Origin: Duganella sp. 1224 | GTDB taxonomy: Bacteria > Pseudomonadota > Gammaproteobacteria > Burkholderiales > Burkholderiaceae_D | Assembly: GCF_013408245.1 (NCBI RefSeq) | Contig: NZ_JACBYS010000001.1 | Span: 992,001-1,056,000, forward strand | Length of the DNA: 64,000 bases | Reading direction: 5' to 3' | Shown here: positions 50,475 to 58,958 of the stretch, one piece after another | Layout of the letters: each line of letters opens with the position of its first letter | Numbering within the stretch: the stretch's first letter is position 1 | Notes under the pieces: model-generated | The model's input: only the letters and a program-made list of their open reading frames with translations | Told to the model about the DNA's origin: nothing | Databases searched by the model: none | Program-made: the position numbers and the translations under genes

Positions 50475-52319
50475 TTGGAACAATTACTGCCGTATTACGA
50501 AAGGGAGCTGGGATTCCTGCGCCGCTACTCGCGCGAATTCTCGGAACGCTACCCGAAGATTGCCGGCCGCCTGCTGATCGGCGGCGAGGTGTGCGAAGAC
50601 CCGCACATCGAACGCATGATCGAGTCCTTCGCGCTGCTGAACTCCCGCATCGCCAAGCGCCTCGACGACGACTACCCCGAATTTACCGAAGCGCTGTTTG
50701 AAGTGCTGTACCCGCACTACCTGCGGCCTTTCCCATCGTGTTCGATCGCGCGCATGGATTTCAGCGGCGCCGCCGCGCAGCTGACCACCGCCAGCGAGAT
50801 CCCGCGCGGCACGCAGCTGACCACGCGCCCGGTGCGCGGCGCCACTTGCACCTTCCGCACCGCCTATCCGGTCACGGTGGCGCCGCTGGCGCTGAGCGCC
50901 GCCAGCTTCGCGCCGATCATCGCCGCGCCGGAAGCCACGCGCCCGCCCGCCAACGCCACATCGAGCATCAGCCTGACGCTGTCCTGCACGGCGGAGCAGG
51001 TGACGCTGGCACAGCTGGGCGTCGGCAAGCTGCGCGTGTTTATCGACGGCGAACCGTCGTTCTGTGCCGCGCTGCGCGACGCGCTGTTCACCCGCGCCAT
51101 CGCCGCCTACGTGGAAGTGGACGACAACGGCCGCTGGACGCCGCTGCACAAGGTGCCGCTGGCGCCAGCCGGCTTCGCGGAAGACGAGGCCCTGATCGAT
51201 TTCTCGGCGCGCTCGCACACCGCCTACCGGCTGCTGACGGAGTACTTCTGCTTCCCCGAAAAATTCAACTTCTTCGACATCGACCTGCACGCCGTCAGCG
51301 GCGTGGTGCCGGCCGGCTGCAAGTCCGTGACGCTGCACCTGGCGCTGACCGGCATGCGTACCGACTCCAACCTGGCGCGCATGCTGGCCACGCTGTCCAC
51401 CAACAATGTGCTGCTGGGCTGCACGCCGGTGGTCAACCTGTTCCGCCAGCGCGGCGAGCCTGTCCGCCTGACGCACGCCACCGCCAGCTATCCGGTGCTG
51501 GCCGACGCCCGCCGCGCCTTCGCCTACGAGGTGCAGGCCATCGAGTCGGTCAAACTGGTGCGCCAGACGCCGCAAGGCGAATCGGTGCAGGAATTCCGTC
51601 CGTTCTATTCGCTGCGCCACGGCCAGACGCCGGAGAAAAACGGCCACTACTGGGTGGCCCGCCGCGACGAGGACATCGCCGAGAAAAGCCCCGGCTACGA
51701 AACGCAGATCTCCATCGTCGACATCGACTTCGACCCGGCCGAGGTGGAAACCGACACCCTGAGCCTGGAACTGAGCTGCACCAACCGCGACCTGCCGTCG
51801 CTGCTCAGCTACGGCATGCGCGGCGGCGATTTGTTCCTGGAAGGCGGATCGAGCGTGCGCGCCATCAGCTTCCTGCGCAAGCCAACGCCCTCGTACCGCT
51901 TCGCGCGCGGCCGTGGCGCGCACTGGCGGCTGATTTCGCACCTGTCGCTCAACCATTTATCGCTGGCCGGCGGCGGCCTGGATGCCTTCCGCGAGATGCT
52001 CACGCTGTACGATTTGCCGCGTTCGCCGGCGTCGCAGCGGCAGATCGGCGGCATTGTCGCCGTGTCGCACAAGGCGGCCAACACCTGGCTGCCGGGGAAT
52101 CCCTTCGCCTGCCTGGTGCGCGGCATCGAGGTCACGCTGACGGTGGATGAAGAAGCCTTCGTCGGCAGCGGTGTCCATGCGTTTGCGCAGATCGTCGAGC
52201 GCTTCCTGGGCCTGTACGTGCACGCCAACAGCTTCACGCAGCTGGTCATCAAGTCGAATAAAAACGGAGAGGAACTGCTGCGATGCTTGCCACGAAGCGG
52301 CGATTTGAGCCTGCTGTAA
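50475..52319 (+). CDS. tssF: T6SS baseplate protein TssF
   Basis: TssF is the largest baseplate wedge subunit. The 614-residue product starts at TTG (50475), giving the standard MEQLLPYYERELGFLRRYSR start; the upstream GGGAG acts as ribosome site. Further family marks are DPHIERMIESFALLNSRIAK, PEFTEALFEVLYPHYLRPFP and the late FVGSGVHAFAQIVERFLGLY. It overlaps tssG by 37 nt. Confidence 0.96.
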   Translation: MEQLLPYYERELGFLRRYSREFSERYPKIAGRLLIGGEVCEDPHIERMIESFALLNSRIAKRLDDDYPEFTEALFEVLYPHYLRPFPSCSIARMDFSGAAAQLTTASEIPRGTQLTTRPVRGATCTFRTAYPVTVAPLALSAASFAPIIAAPEATRPPANATSSISLTLSCTAEQVTLAQLGVGKLRVFIDGEPSFCAALRDALFTRAIAAYVEVDDNGRWTPLHKVPLAPAGFAEDEALIDFSARSHTAYRLLTEYFCFPEKFNFFDIDLHAVSGVVPAGCKSVTLHLALTGMRTDSNLARMLATLSTNNVLLGCTPVVNLFRQRGEPVRLTHATASYPVLADARRAFAYEVQAIESVKLVRQTPQGESVQEFRPFYSLRHGQTPEKNGHYWVARRDEDIAEKSPGYETQISIVDIDFDPAEVETDTLSLELSCTNRDLPSLLSYGMRGGDLFLEGGSSVRAISFLRKPTPSYRFARGRGAHWRLISHLSLNHLSLAGGGLDAFREMLTLYDLPRSPASQRQIGGIVAVSHKAANTWLPGNPFACLVRGIEVTLTVDEEAFVGSGVHAFAQIVERFLGLYVHANSFTQLVIKSNKNGEELLRCLPRSGDLSLL

Positions 52320-53365
52320 TCGAGCGGCTGTTCGCGCAGCCGCATCGCTTCGAATACTTCCAGGCGGTGCGCATGCTGGAGCTGTGGCTCAAGAAGCACG
52401 GCGCGCCGCACGAGAGCGCGGTGGCCAACTTCCTGCGCTTCCAGAATTCGACCTCGCTCAGCTTCCCCGCCAGCCAGCTGGAGGCGCTGCAGCCGGAGCC
52501 GCGCGAGATGGCCACCGATGCCCGCAGCCTGGGCGAAGCGCTGAAGACCGCGCAGCTGCGCTACATCCGCATCACGCCGGCGTTCATGGGCTTTCTGGGC
52601 AACAGCGGCACGCTGCCGGCGCATTACACCGAACGCATCGCCGCCCACGCGCTGTACCAGAAGGACGAAGGACCACGCGCATTTCTCGATACGTTCTCGA
52701 ATCGGGCGCTGGCGCTGTTCTACGAAGCCTGGCGCAAGTACCGGCTGGAGCTGAAGTACCAGGTGCGCGGCAAGGACGAATTCCTGCCGCTGCTGCTGTC
52801 GCTGGCCGGCATGCACAATCCGTCCCTGCGCCGGCGCCTGTCGGACGGCGGTGAGGGCGTGCTGGATGAATCGGTGGCGTACTTCGCCACCGCCATGCGG
52901 CAGCGGCCCGCGTCCGCCGTGCAGATCGCGCGCGTGCTGTCGGAGTATTTCTGCCAGCCGGTGCGCGCCGAGCAGTTCATCGGCGCCTGGTACGACGTGC
53001 CGGCCGGCCAGCAGACCATGCTGGGCATGACCAACGCCGTTCTGGGCGGCGGCGCGATGGCCGGCGAGCGCGTGTGGCAGCGCGACCTGCGCATGCGGCT
53101 GGTGATAGGCCCGCTGGACCGGGAAGGCTACGAATCCTTCCTGCCCGGCGCTAAAGCGGCGCGCGCGCTGGAGAGCATGCTGACCATGTTCACCGGCCTC
53201 ACGCTGGAATATGAAGTGCAGCTGGTGCTGCGCGCCGAGGATGTTCAGGGCGCGCGGCTGGACGATGACCGCAGCGGCGGGCGCCTGGGCTGGGACAGCT
53301 TCCTGGTCACCGAAGCGCAGCAGCAGGACCGCAGCGATGTCCGCTACGAGATACACACATCATAA
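52283..53365 (+). CDS. tssG: T6SS baseplate protein TssG
   Basis: TssG completes the TssEFG wedge with TssF. The 360-residue product has RFEYFQAVRMLELWLKKHG near the N-terminus, then FLRFQNSTSLSFPASQLEAL and ITPAFMGFLGNSGTLPAHYT. The region VLGGGAMAGERVWQRDLRMR is also conserved. The 37-nt overlap with tssF implies coupled translation. It ends 13 nt before the clpV start. Confidence 0.96.
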   Translation: MLATKRRFEPAVIERLFAQPHRFEYFQAVRMLELWLKKHGAPHESAVANFLRFQNSTSLSFPASQLEALQPEPREMATDARSLGEALKTAQLRYIRITPAFMGFLGNSGTLPAHYTERIAAHALYQKDEGPRAFLDTFSNRALALFYEAWRKYRLELKYQVRGKDEFLPLLLSLAGMHNPSLRRRLSDGGEGVLDESVAYFATAMRQRPASAVQIARVLSEYFCQPVRAEQFIGAWYDVPAGQQTMLGMTNAVLGGGAMAGERVWQRDLRMRLVIGPLDREGYESFLPGAKAARALESMLTMFTGLTLEYEVQLVLRAEDVQGARLDDDRSGGRLGWDSFLVTEAQQQDRSDVRYEIHTS

Positions 53366-53378
53366 AAAGGACAACAAC

Positions 53379-56069
53379 ATGAGCATCAATCTGAAAACGC
53401 TGATCGGCAAATTGAATGACACCAGCCGCGCCGCCGCCACCCGCGCGGCCAGCCTGTGCGTGTCGCTCGGCCAGTATGAAGTGGATGTTGAGCACCTGTT
53501 CCTGGCGCTGCTGGAACAGCCGAAGAGCGACGTGTCGCTGATCGCCCGCCACAGCGACATCAGCATCACCCAGCTGGAGGCGGACCTGCGCGCGGAAGTG
53601 GGGCGCTTCAAGAATGGCAATACGCGTACGCCGGTGTTCTCGGCGCGCCTGCCGAAACTGTTCGAGAACGCGTGGCTGATCGCCTCGCTGGATTTGCAGG
53701 ATGATGCGCATGCGCAGATCCGCAGCGGCCATCTGCTGCAGGCACTGCTGACCGATACCGAATTGTCGCAACTGGCGGCGCGCAGTTCCAGGCTGTTCGC
53801 CCGTTTCGATCTGGAGCAGATCAAGCACAACCTGGACAAGATCACCGCCGGTTCGGAAGAGACGCCGGTGGCGCGTCCGGCGGCCGCCGGCGAAGAAGGC
53901 GGCGATCCGGTCGGCGACCTGCAAGCCCGCGCGGCCAGCAAGACGCCGGCGCTCGACCAGTTCACCACCAACCTGACGCAGCGCGCGCGCGACGGCAAGG
54001 TCGACCCGGTGATCGGCCGCGATCTGGAAATCCGCCAGGCCATCGACATCCTGATGCGCCGCCGGCAGAACAATCCCATCCTGACCGGCGAGGCCGGCGT
54101 CGGCAAGACCGCCGTGGTGGAAGGCCTGGCGCTGCGCATCGCGCAGAACGACGTGCCGGACGTGCTGAAGGGTGTGGAGATCCACACGCTGGATATGGGC
54201 CTGTTGCAAGCCGGCGCCTCGGTCAAGGGCGAGTTTGAAAACCGCTTGAAAAACGTCATCGACGAGGTGAAGAAAAGCCCGCACGCCATCATCCTGTTCA
54301 TCGACGAGGCACACACCATGATCGGCGCCGGCGGCACGGCCGGCCAGAACGACGCCGCCAACCTGCTGAAGCCCGCGCTGGCGCGCGGTGAGCTGCGCAC
54401 CATCGCTGCCACCACATGGGGCGAGTACAAGAAGTATTTCGAAAAGGATGCGGCGCTGGCGCGGCGCTTCCAGGTGGTCAAGGTCGAGGAGCCGAGCGAG
54501 GAACTGGCCTGCGCCATGTTGCGCGGCATGGCGCCGCTGATGGAGAAGCACTTTGGCGTGCGCGTGTACGACGAGGCGATCACCGAGGCGGTTCGGCTGT
54601 CGCATCGCTACATCATGGGCCGGCAGCTGCCGGACAAGGCGATCAGCGTGCTGGACACCGCCTGCGCCAAGGTGGCGCTGGGCCAGAACGCCACGCCGGC
54701 GCGCATCGAGGAACTGGCGCGCAAGATCGAGCGCATCGACGCCGAGGCGGCCGCGCTGGAGCGTGAGCAGACCGAAGGCGGCGCCGCATCGGCCGCACGC
54801 CTGAGCGAGTTGCGCGAGGCGCGCGCGACGGCGGACGAGCAGCACAAATCGCTGTCCGAGCGCTGGGAGAAGGAAAAGGCGCTGACGGCGCAGATCATCG
54901 CTGCGCGCGCCGCCACCGCGGCGCCAACGGCCGCGGCGGGCGGCGCATCGGCTGGCGCGCAGCCGGCGGGAGAGGGCGGCCAGGCACGCGACATTCAGGC
55001 CATGGTGGCAGCACTGCGCGGATTGCAAGGCGAAACACCGATGGTGCCGGTGCAGGTGGACGGCCACGTGGTAGCCGAAATCGTCGCCGGCTGGACCGGC
55101 ATCCCGCTCGGCAAAATGGTCAAGGACGAAATCAAGACCGTGCTGCGCCTGAAAGAAAACCTGGAGCAGCGCGTGCTGGGCCAACCGCACGCCATAGATG
55201 CGGTGGCGCAGCGCGTGCGCACCTCGCGCGCGAACCTGGACGACCCGAACAAGCCAAAAGGCGTGTTCCTGTTCGTCGGCCCGTCGGGCATCGGCAAGAC
55301 CGAAACGGCGCTGGCGCTGGCCGATGCGCTGTATGGCGGCGAGCGCAAACTCATCACCATCAACATGAGCGAGTACCAGGAAGCGCACAGCGTCTCCGGC
55401 CTGAAAGGTTCGCCGCCGGGCTATGTGGGCTACGGCGAGGGTGGCGTGCTGACCGAGGCCGTGCGCCGCAATCCCTACAGCGTGGTGCTGCTGGACGAAG
55501 TGGAAAAGGCACATCCGGACGTGATGGAACTGTTCTTCCAGGTGTTCGACAAGGGCGTGATGGACGATGCGGAAGGGCGCGAGATCGACTTCAAGAACAC
55601 CATCATCATCCTGACCTCCAACGTGGCTTCGGGCGCGATGATGCAGGCTTGCCTGAACAAGACGCCGGAAGAACTGCCGTCGGTGGAGGAACTGGAGCAG
55701 CTGATTCGTCCGGCGCTGATGAAGCAGTTCAAGCCTGCATTCCTGGGGCGCCTGAAGGTGATTCCGTTCTACCCGATTCCTGACGATGTGCTGGTGGACA
55801 TCATCAAGCTCAAACTGGGCAAGATCGAACGGCGCATCGCCGCCAACCATAAAGCGGAATTCAGCTACGACGAAGCGCTGGTGGAAGCGGTGCTGGCACG
55901 TTGCACGGAAGTGGACTCCGGCGCCCGCAACGTGGACAACATCCTGAACGGCACGCTGCTGCCTGAAATCGCGGAATCGGTGCTGGCCCGGATGGCGGAA
56001 GGCGCCGCGATCGGCAAGATCAAGGTCAGCGCCAACAAGCAGGGGCAGTTCAAATACACGGTAAAGTAA
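53379..56069 (+). CDS. tssH: T6SS sheath-recycling AAA+ ATPase ClpV (TssH)
   Basis: ClpV unfolds contracted TssB/TssC sheath for re-use. The 896-residue product has the Clp N-domain (VSLGQYEVDVEHLFLALLEQ), first Walker A TGEAGVGKT near residue 234, Walker B AIILFIDEAH, and second Walker A GPSGIGKTE near 633 with VVLLDEVEKAH. I place the start at 53379 (MSINLKTLIGKL) with AAGGA upstream; the frame is open another 56 codons into tssG. It is the last gene of the plus-strand arm and is followed by a 30-bp palindrome. Confidence 0.97.
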   Translation: MSINLKTLIGKLNDTSRAAATRAASLCVSLGQYEVDVEHLFLALLEQPKSDVSLIARHSDISITQLEADLRAEVGRFKNGNTRTPVFSARLPKLFENAWLIASLDLQDDAHAQIRSGHLLQALLTDTELSQLAARSSRLFARFDLEQIKHNLDKITAGSEETPVARPAAAGEEGGDPVGDLQARAASKTPALDQFTTNLTQRARDGKVDPVIGRDLEIRQAIDILMRRRQNNPILTGEAGVGKTAVVEGLALRIAQNDVPDVLKGVEIHTLDMGLLQAGASVKGEFENRLKNVIDEVKKSPHAIILFIDEAHTMIGAGGTAGQNDAANLLKPALARGELRTIAATTWGEYKKYFEKDAALARRFQVVKVEEPSEELACAMLRGMAPLMEKHFGVRVYDEAITEAVRLSHRYIMGRQLPDKAISVLDTACAKVALGQNATPARIEELARKIERIDAEAAALEREQTEGGAASAARLSELREARATADEQHKSLSERWEKEKALTAQIIAARAATAAPTAAAGGASAGAQPAGEGGQARDIQAMVAALRGLQGETPMVPVQVDGHVVAEIVAGWTGIPLGKMVKDEIKTVLRLKENLEQRVLGQPHAIDAVAQRVRTSRANLDDPNKPKGVFLFVGPSGIGKTETALALADALYGGERKLITINMSEYQEAHSVSGLKGSPPGYVGYGEGGVLTEAVRRNPYSVVLLDEVEKAHPDVMELFFQVFDKGVMDDAEGREIDFKNTIIILTSNVASGAMMQACLNKTPEELPSVEELEQLIRPALMKQFKPAFLGRLKVIPFYPIPDDVLVDIIKLKLGKIERRIAANHKAEFSYDEALVEAVLARCTEVDSGARNVDNILNGTLLPEIAESVLARMAEGAAIGKIKVSANKQGQFKYTVK

Positions 56070-56108
56070 ACGCCCGCCGATTGAGACCCCAAGCGAAACG
56101 CAAGCCGC

Positions 56109-56138
56109 GGGGTCTGACCCCGTACGGGGTCAGACCCC
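56109..56138. repeat. 30-bp perfect palindrome between convergent tssH and tssA
   Basis: GGGGTCTGACCCCGT and its exact reverse complement meet at the centre TACG. The GGGGTCTGACCCC unit is itself near-palindromic and looks like a dispersed intergenic repeat that I know from many beta-proteobacterial genomes. It lies 40 nt after the tssH stop and 19 nt before the tssA stop and could end transcription from both sides. Confidence 0.8.
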
Positions 56139-56156
56139 TGCCTGCCGCAGTGCGGG

Positions 56157-57194
56157 TTAAGCGTCTGCAGGCGGCACGCCGAGGAGTTCCTCGATGTGCG
56201 CCAGCGAGGCCTGGTCCTTGACCACGGAGCGCAGCCAGGTGTGCAGATCCTGCTGCGCCGCCTGCGCGGCTTTCTCGGCAAAGTACGACGCGGGGCTATG
56301 GGGTTCGGTGCGGCGGAAGAATTCCGCCACAGCCCGCAACTGCGCCACGGCCTGCGCACGGCTACCAATCACCCCTGGCCTGGCCGGCGCCACGGCCTCC
56401 GCCACCGCCCCGGTAGCTTCCTCCACCACTTCCTCCTCCTGCGCCGGCGACGCCAGCTCCGGTGCAGTCGAAGCAACCGCCGCCGGCATCGCATGCAGCA
56501 TTGCCTTCACCGCATCCCGCGCCGCGGAAAAGCCCGGCGCATCGTTCCCCAACCGCGCATCCGCCACGCGCTCCAGCTGTTCCAGCGCCTCAACGCAGAA
56601 CTGCGCATCCGCCCGGAACGCCGTCGTAAACTGCGCCGAGTTATTGCGCTTGGCCGTCTCCATATCCGCCAGCTTCGGCGCCCGGTTCTGCAACTCCTCG
56701 TTACCGCTGCTGGCCCGCTTGCGCGCCTCCTCAAAATCGATGGTCGAATAATCGCCATTCTCGGTCAGGCCGATCTCGCGCACCAGCGCCGGCGTGCGCG
56801 ACAGAATCCAGCGCAGATTACCGATACGCTGATCGTTATCGCCATCTTCCGCCTCCGGGTACAAGCCCTTGTCCCAATACTGGTCACACAAACCAGCCAG
56901 CAGCAGGTACCCCTCGCCCAGACCGCGCAGATGATGGACACGCGCCCCGGCCTCGGTCAGCCACACCGCCAGCCGCAAGTCCTTGCTGGCCGTCTTCAGC
57001 AACTGCGCGCAACGGTCCACCACGAACGGCCAATCGGCCTCCTTCAATTCGGTCACCCATTCACCCTGGTCCAGCGAGGGATCGTCGAACTTGCGCGCCT
57101 GCGCAATGGCGTCCAGTTCAGGTGAAAACGACAGGTCCGCGCCAGCCGGCTGGCTGTCGGAAATCGGTGCTAAAAGCTCTTGTGCGGAATACAT
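56157..57194 (-). CDS. tssA: T6SS assembly-cap protein TssA
   Basis: TssA primes and guides tube and sheath polymerisation. The 345-residue product has the ImpA N-domain (LLAPISDSQPAGADLSFSPE, ARKFDDPSLDQGEWV, KDLRLAVWLTEA, GLCDQYWDKGLYPEAEDGD). A Glu/Ala-rich linker leads to a C-domain with RAVAEFFRRTEPHSPASYFA. It is the last gene of the right-hand minus-strand arm, 9 nt after the OmpA-like gene. Confidence 0.95.
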   Translation of the reverse strand: MYSAQELLAPISDSQPAGADLSFSPELDAIAQARKFDDPSLDQGEWVTELKEADWPFVVDRCAQLLKTASKDLRLAVWLTEAGARVHHLRGLGEGYLLLAGLCDQYWDKGLYPEAEDGDNDQRIGNLRWILSRTPALVREIGLTENGDYSTIDFEEARKRASSGNEELQNRAPKLADMETAKRNNSAQFTTAFRADAQFCVEALEQLERVADARLGNDAPGFSAARDAVKAMLHAMPAAVASTAPELASPAQEEEVVEEATGAVAEAVAPARPGVIGSRAQAVAQLRAVAEFFRRTEPHSPASYFAEKAAQAAQQDLHTWLRSVVKDQASLAHIEELLGVPPADA

Positions 57195-57203
57195 AATGTC
57201 CTC

Positions 57204-57968
57204 TTACTGCGCCATACGGAATTCGATGCGGCGGTTGCGCGCGCGGCCTTCGGCGGTGTCATTGCTGGCGATCGGGCGGTCCGGACCCTGGCCGCTGGCG
57301 GTCAGCAGGTCGCCATTGATGCCATGGCTGGCCAGGTAGGCCTTGACCGCCTCCGCGCGCGCCTGGCTCAGGCCCTGGTTGGTGGCGCGCAGGCCGGCAC
57401 TGTCGGTGTGGCCGATGATGTCCACCTTGCGGTTATTCAGCTTGCGCAGCGCCACCACCATCTCGTCCAGGATCGCCTTGCCGGCCGGCGTCAGCTCCGC
57501 CTTGCCGCTTTCGAATTCCACGATGCGGTTGGCCAGCGCGCTATCCAGCAAGCCCTGATCGGCGGCCGACACGCGCAAACCGTTGTTGACCGTGTAGGTC
57601 GGATTCAAGCTGGTGGCGATATTGCTGGCAATTTTCTGCTTGACCGCCTCGTTGCCCACCTCGCCGCGCAGGCTGACGGTGCTGCCGTCGATCTTCAGCT
57701 GGCCGCGGCTGATCTGCTTCAGGTCCGGGGTAATCAGCTTCTGCACGTAGGTGTTCCAGTTGGCCGGCGTGGCCACCTTGTCGATCGAAATCTGATCGAC
57801 CACCTTGTCGGCGCCGTAGACCTCGCGCAGCTTGGCCAGCACGGCGGCCTTGCTGGCTTCATCGGGCAGGGTGCCGGCGGCCAGCACCTGCCCCGGCTGC
57901 ACCACATTGGCTTGCCCGAACGCGGCGCCGGCGGCCAACAGCAAGCTGCTAAATAAAAGAGTACGCAT
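57204..57968 (-). CDS. T6SS-associated OmpA-family protein (TagN-like)
   Basis: The 254-residue product has a signal peptide (MRTLLFSSLLLAAGAAFG), then a middle region (about 55-130) that resembles BON domains (LKIDGSTVSLRGEVGNEAVK). The C-terminal OmpA-like peptidoglycan-binding domain is VDIIGHTDSAGLRATNQGLS with RNRRIEFRM at the end. It lies between tagF (3 nt) and tssA (9 nt). TssL here has no OmpA domain, so this protein probably anchors the secretion complex to the wall, as TagN does in Burkholderia. Confidence 0.85.
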   Translation of the reverse strand: MRTLLFSSLLLAAGAAFGQANVVQPGQVLAAGTLPDEASKAAVLAKLREVYGADKVVDQISIDKVATPANWNTYVQKLITPDLKQISRGQLKIDGSTVSLRGEVGNEAVKQKIASNIATSLNPTYTVNNGLRVSAADQGLLDSALANRIVEFESGKAELTPAGKAILDEMVVALRKLNNRKVDIIGHTDSAGLRATNQGLSQARAEAVKAYLASHGINGDLLTASGQGPDRPIASNDTAEGRARNRRIEFRMAQ

Positions 57969-57971
57969 GAT

Positions 57972-58958
57972 TCAGGTTCCGATAAACGCCGTGCTGACCG
58001 ACTCCAGCGCGGACTTGAGTGACAGGGTGGGTTGCGACAGGTAGGTGGACAGCTTCTTGACGGCGTAGTCGCTGTCGGCCTGTTCCTCCACCCAGTCCAG
58101 TTGTTCAAACGTGATGTGCTGTTCCAGCGCGATCTGCGGATCCATGATGCCGTGCAGCGTGGCCGGCGAGGCGCCGCTAAAGCCGACCAGCAGCACCGGC
58201 TGTTCGCGCTGGCGCGTCATGAACAGCGCCAGTTCGAAGTCGGCGCGCGCCAGGAAGGGCGTGATCAGGTGCAGCCAGAACGCGGCGACCAGGTTGCGGT
58301 ACATCGGGTCTTGCGGCAGCGGCAGCAGCAGGGTTTTATCCAGGCGGCTGGAACTGCTCGCCAGGACCGGCTGCAGCAGCATGCCGAGCGCCAGCAGCAC
58401 CTGGCGCGATGAGCCGCGAAAACCGGCCTGCGACAGCAGCGTATCCAGGCCACCGACGGTTTGCAGTTCCAGGAAGTCGATAAACGTGGCCTCGTAGGCG
58501 GCGCTGCGCAGATCGATTTCGATCGCTTCGGCGGCCGCCATTTGCAGCGGCACGGTCGGATCGCTGGCGCCAACCACGCTGCCGCTCAGTGTCGCCAGCC
58601 GGTTCCACAGCCGGTTGAATACCAGCGGCGCGGTTTGCACGAAGGTGGATGGCTCGGCCACTTCCACGCTGCTGGTCATCAGGAACGGGAAGCGGCGCTG
58701 CGACTGGTCGCTGCTGGCGACGATATGGCCGGCGATGGCGTGACGCCGGCGCGGGCCGACAAAGGCGAAGTGCAGCGGCGCGACGGCGTCGTAGTTCAGC
58801 TTCCAGCGGGCGTCGGTGCTCATCAGGTCCATGGCCTGGGCGAGCCAGTCGTCCAGCACCTTGATCAGGGCCGGGCTGTCGCCGCCTTTGACGAAGTCGC
58901 CGCGTCCGGGCACCTTGCCGAAGTAGCCGATGTGGGCGATGGTGGCGCCGCGGCTCAT
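57972..58958 (-). CDS. tagF: T6SS-associated protein TagF
   Basis: TagF is a cytosolic regulator that, in studied systems, holds T6SS assembly back post-translationally. The 328-residue product has the family N-terminus IGYFGKVPGRGDFVKGG followed by LDDWLAQAMDLM and PLHFAFVGP. The N-terminal domain covers about 1-140; the C-terminal part ends LSLKSALESVSTAFIG. It overlaps tssM by 4 nt. No PpkA or PppA kinase-phosphatase pair is visible in the window. Confidence 0.9.
   Translation of the reverse strand: MSRGATIAHIGYFGKVPGRGDFVKGGDSPALIKVLDDWLAQAMDLMSTDARWKLNYDAVAPLHFAFVGPRRRHAIAGHIVASSDQSQRRFPFLMTSSVEVAEPSTFVQTAPLVFNRLWNRLATLSGSVVGASDPTVPLQMAAAEAIEIDLRSAAYEATFIDFLELQTVGGLDTLLSQAGFRGSSRQVLLALGMLLQPVLASSSSRLDKTLLLPLPQDPMYRNLVAAFWLHLITPFLARADFELALFMTRQREQPVLLVGFSGASPATLHGIMDPQIALEQHITFEQLDWVEEQADSDYAVKKLSTYLSQPTLSLKSALESVSTAFIGT

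Noticed and set aside
53307-55850. 847-codon open frame on the minus strand
   Set aside because: Shadow of clpV, caused by high GC content; the product is low-complexity and the plus strand has both AAA+ modules.
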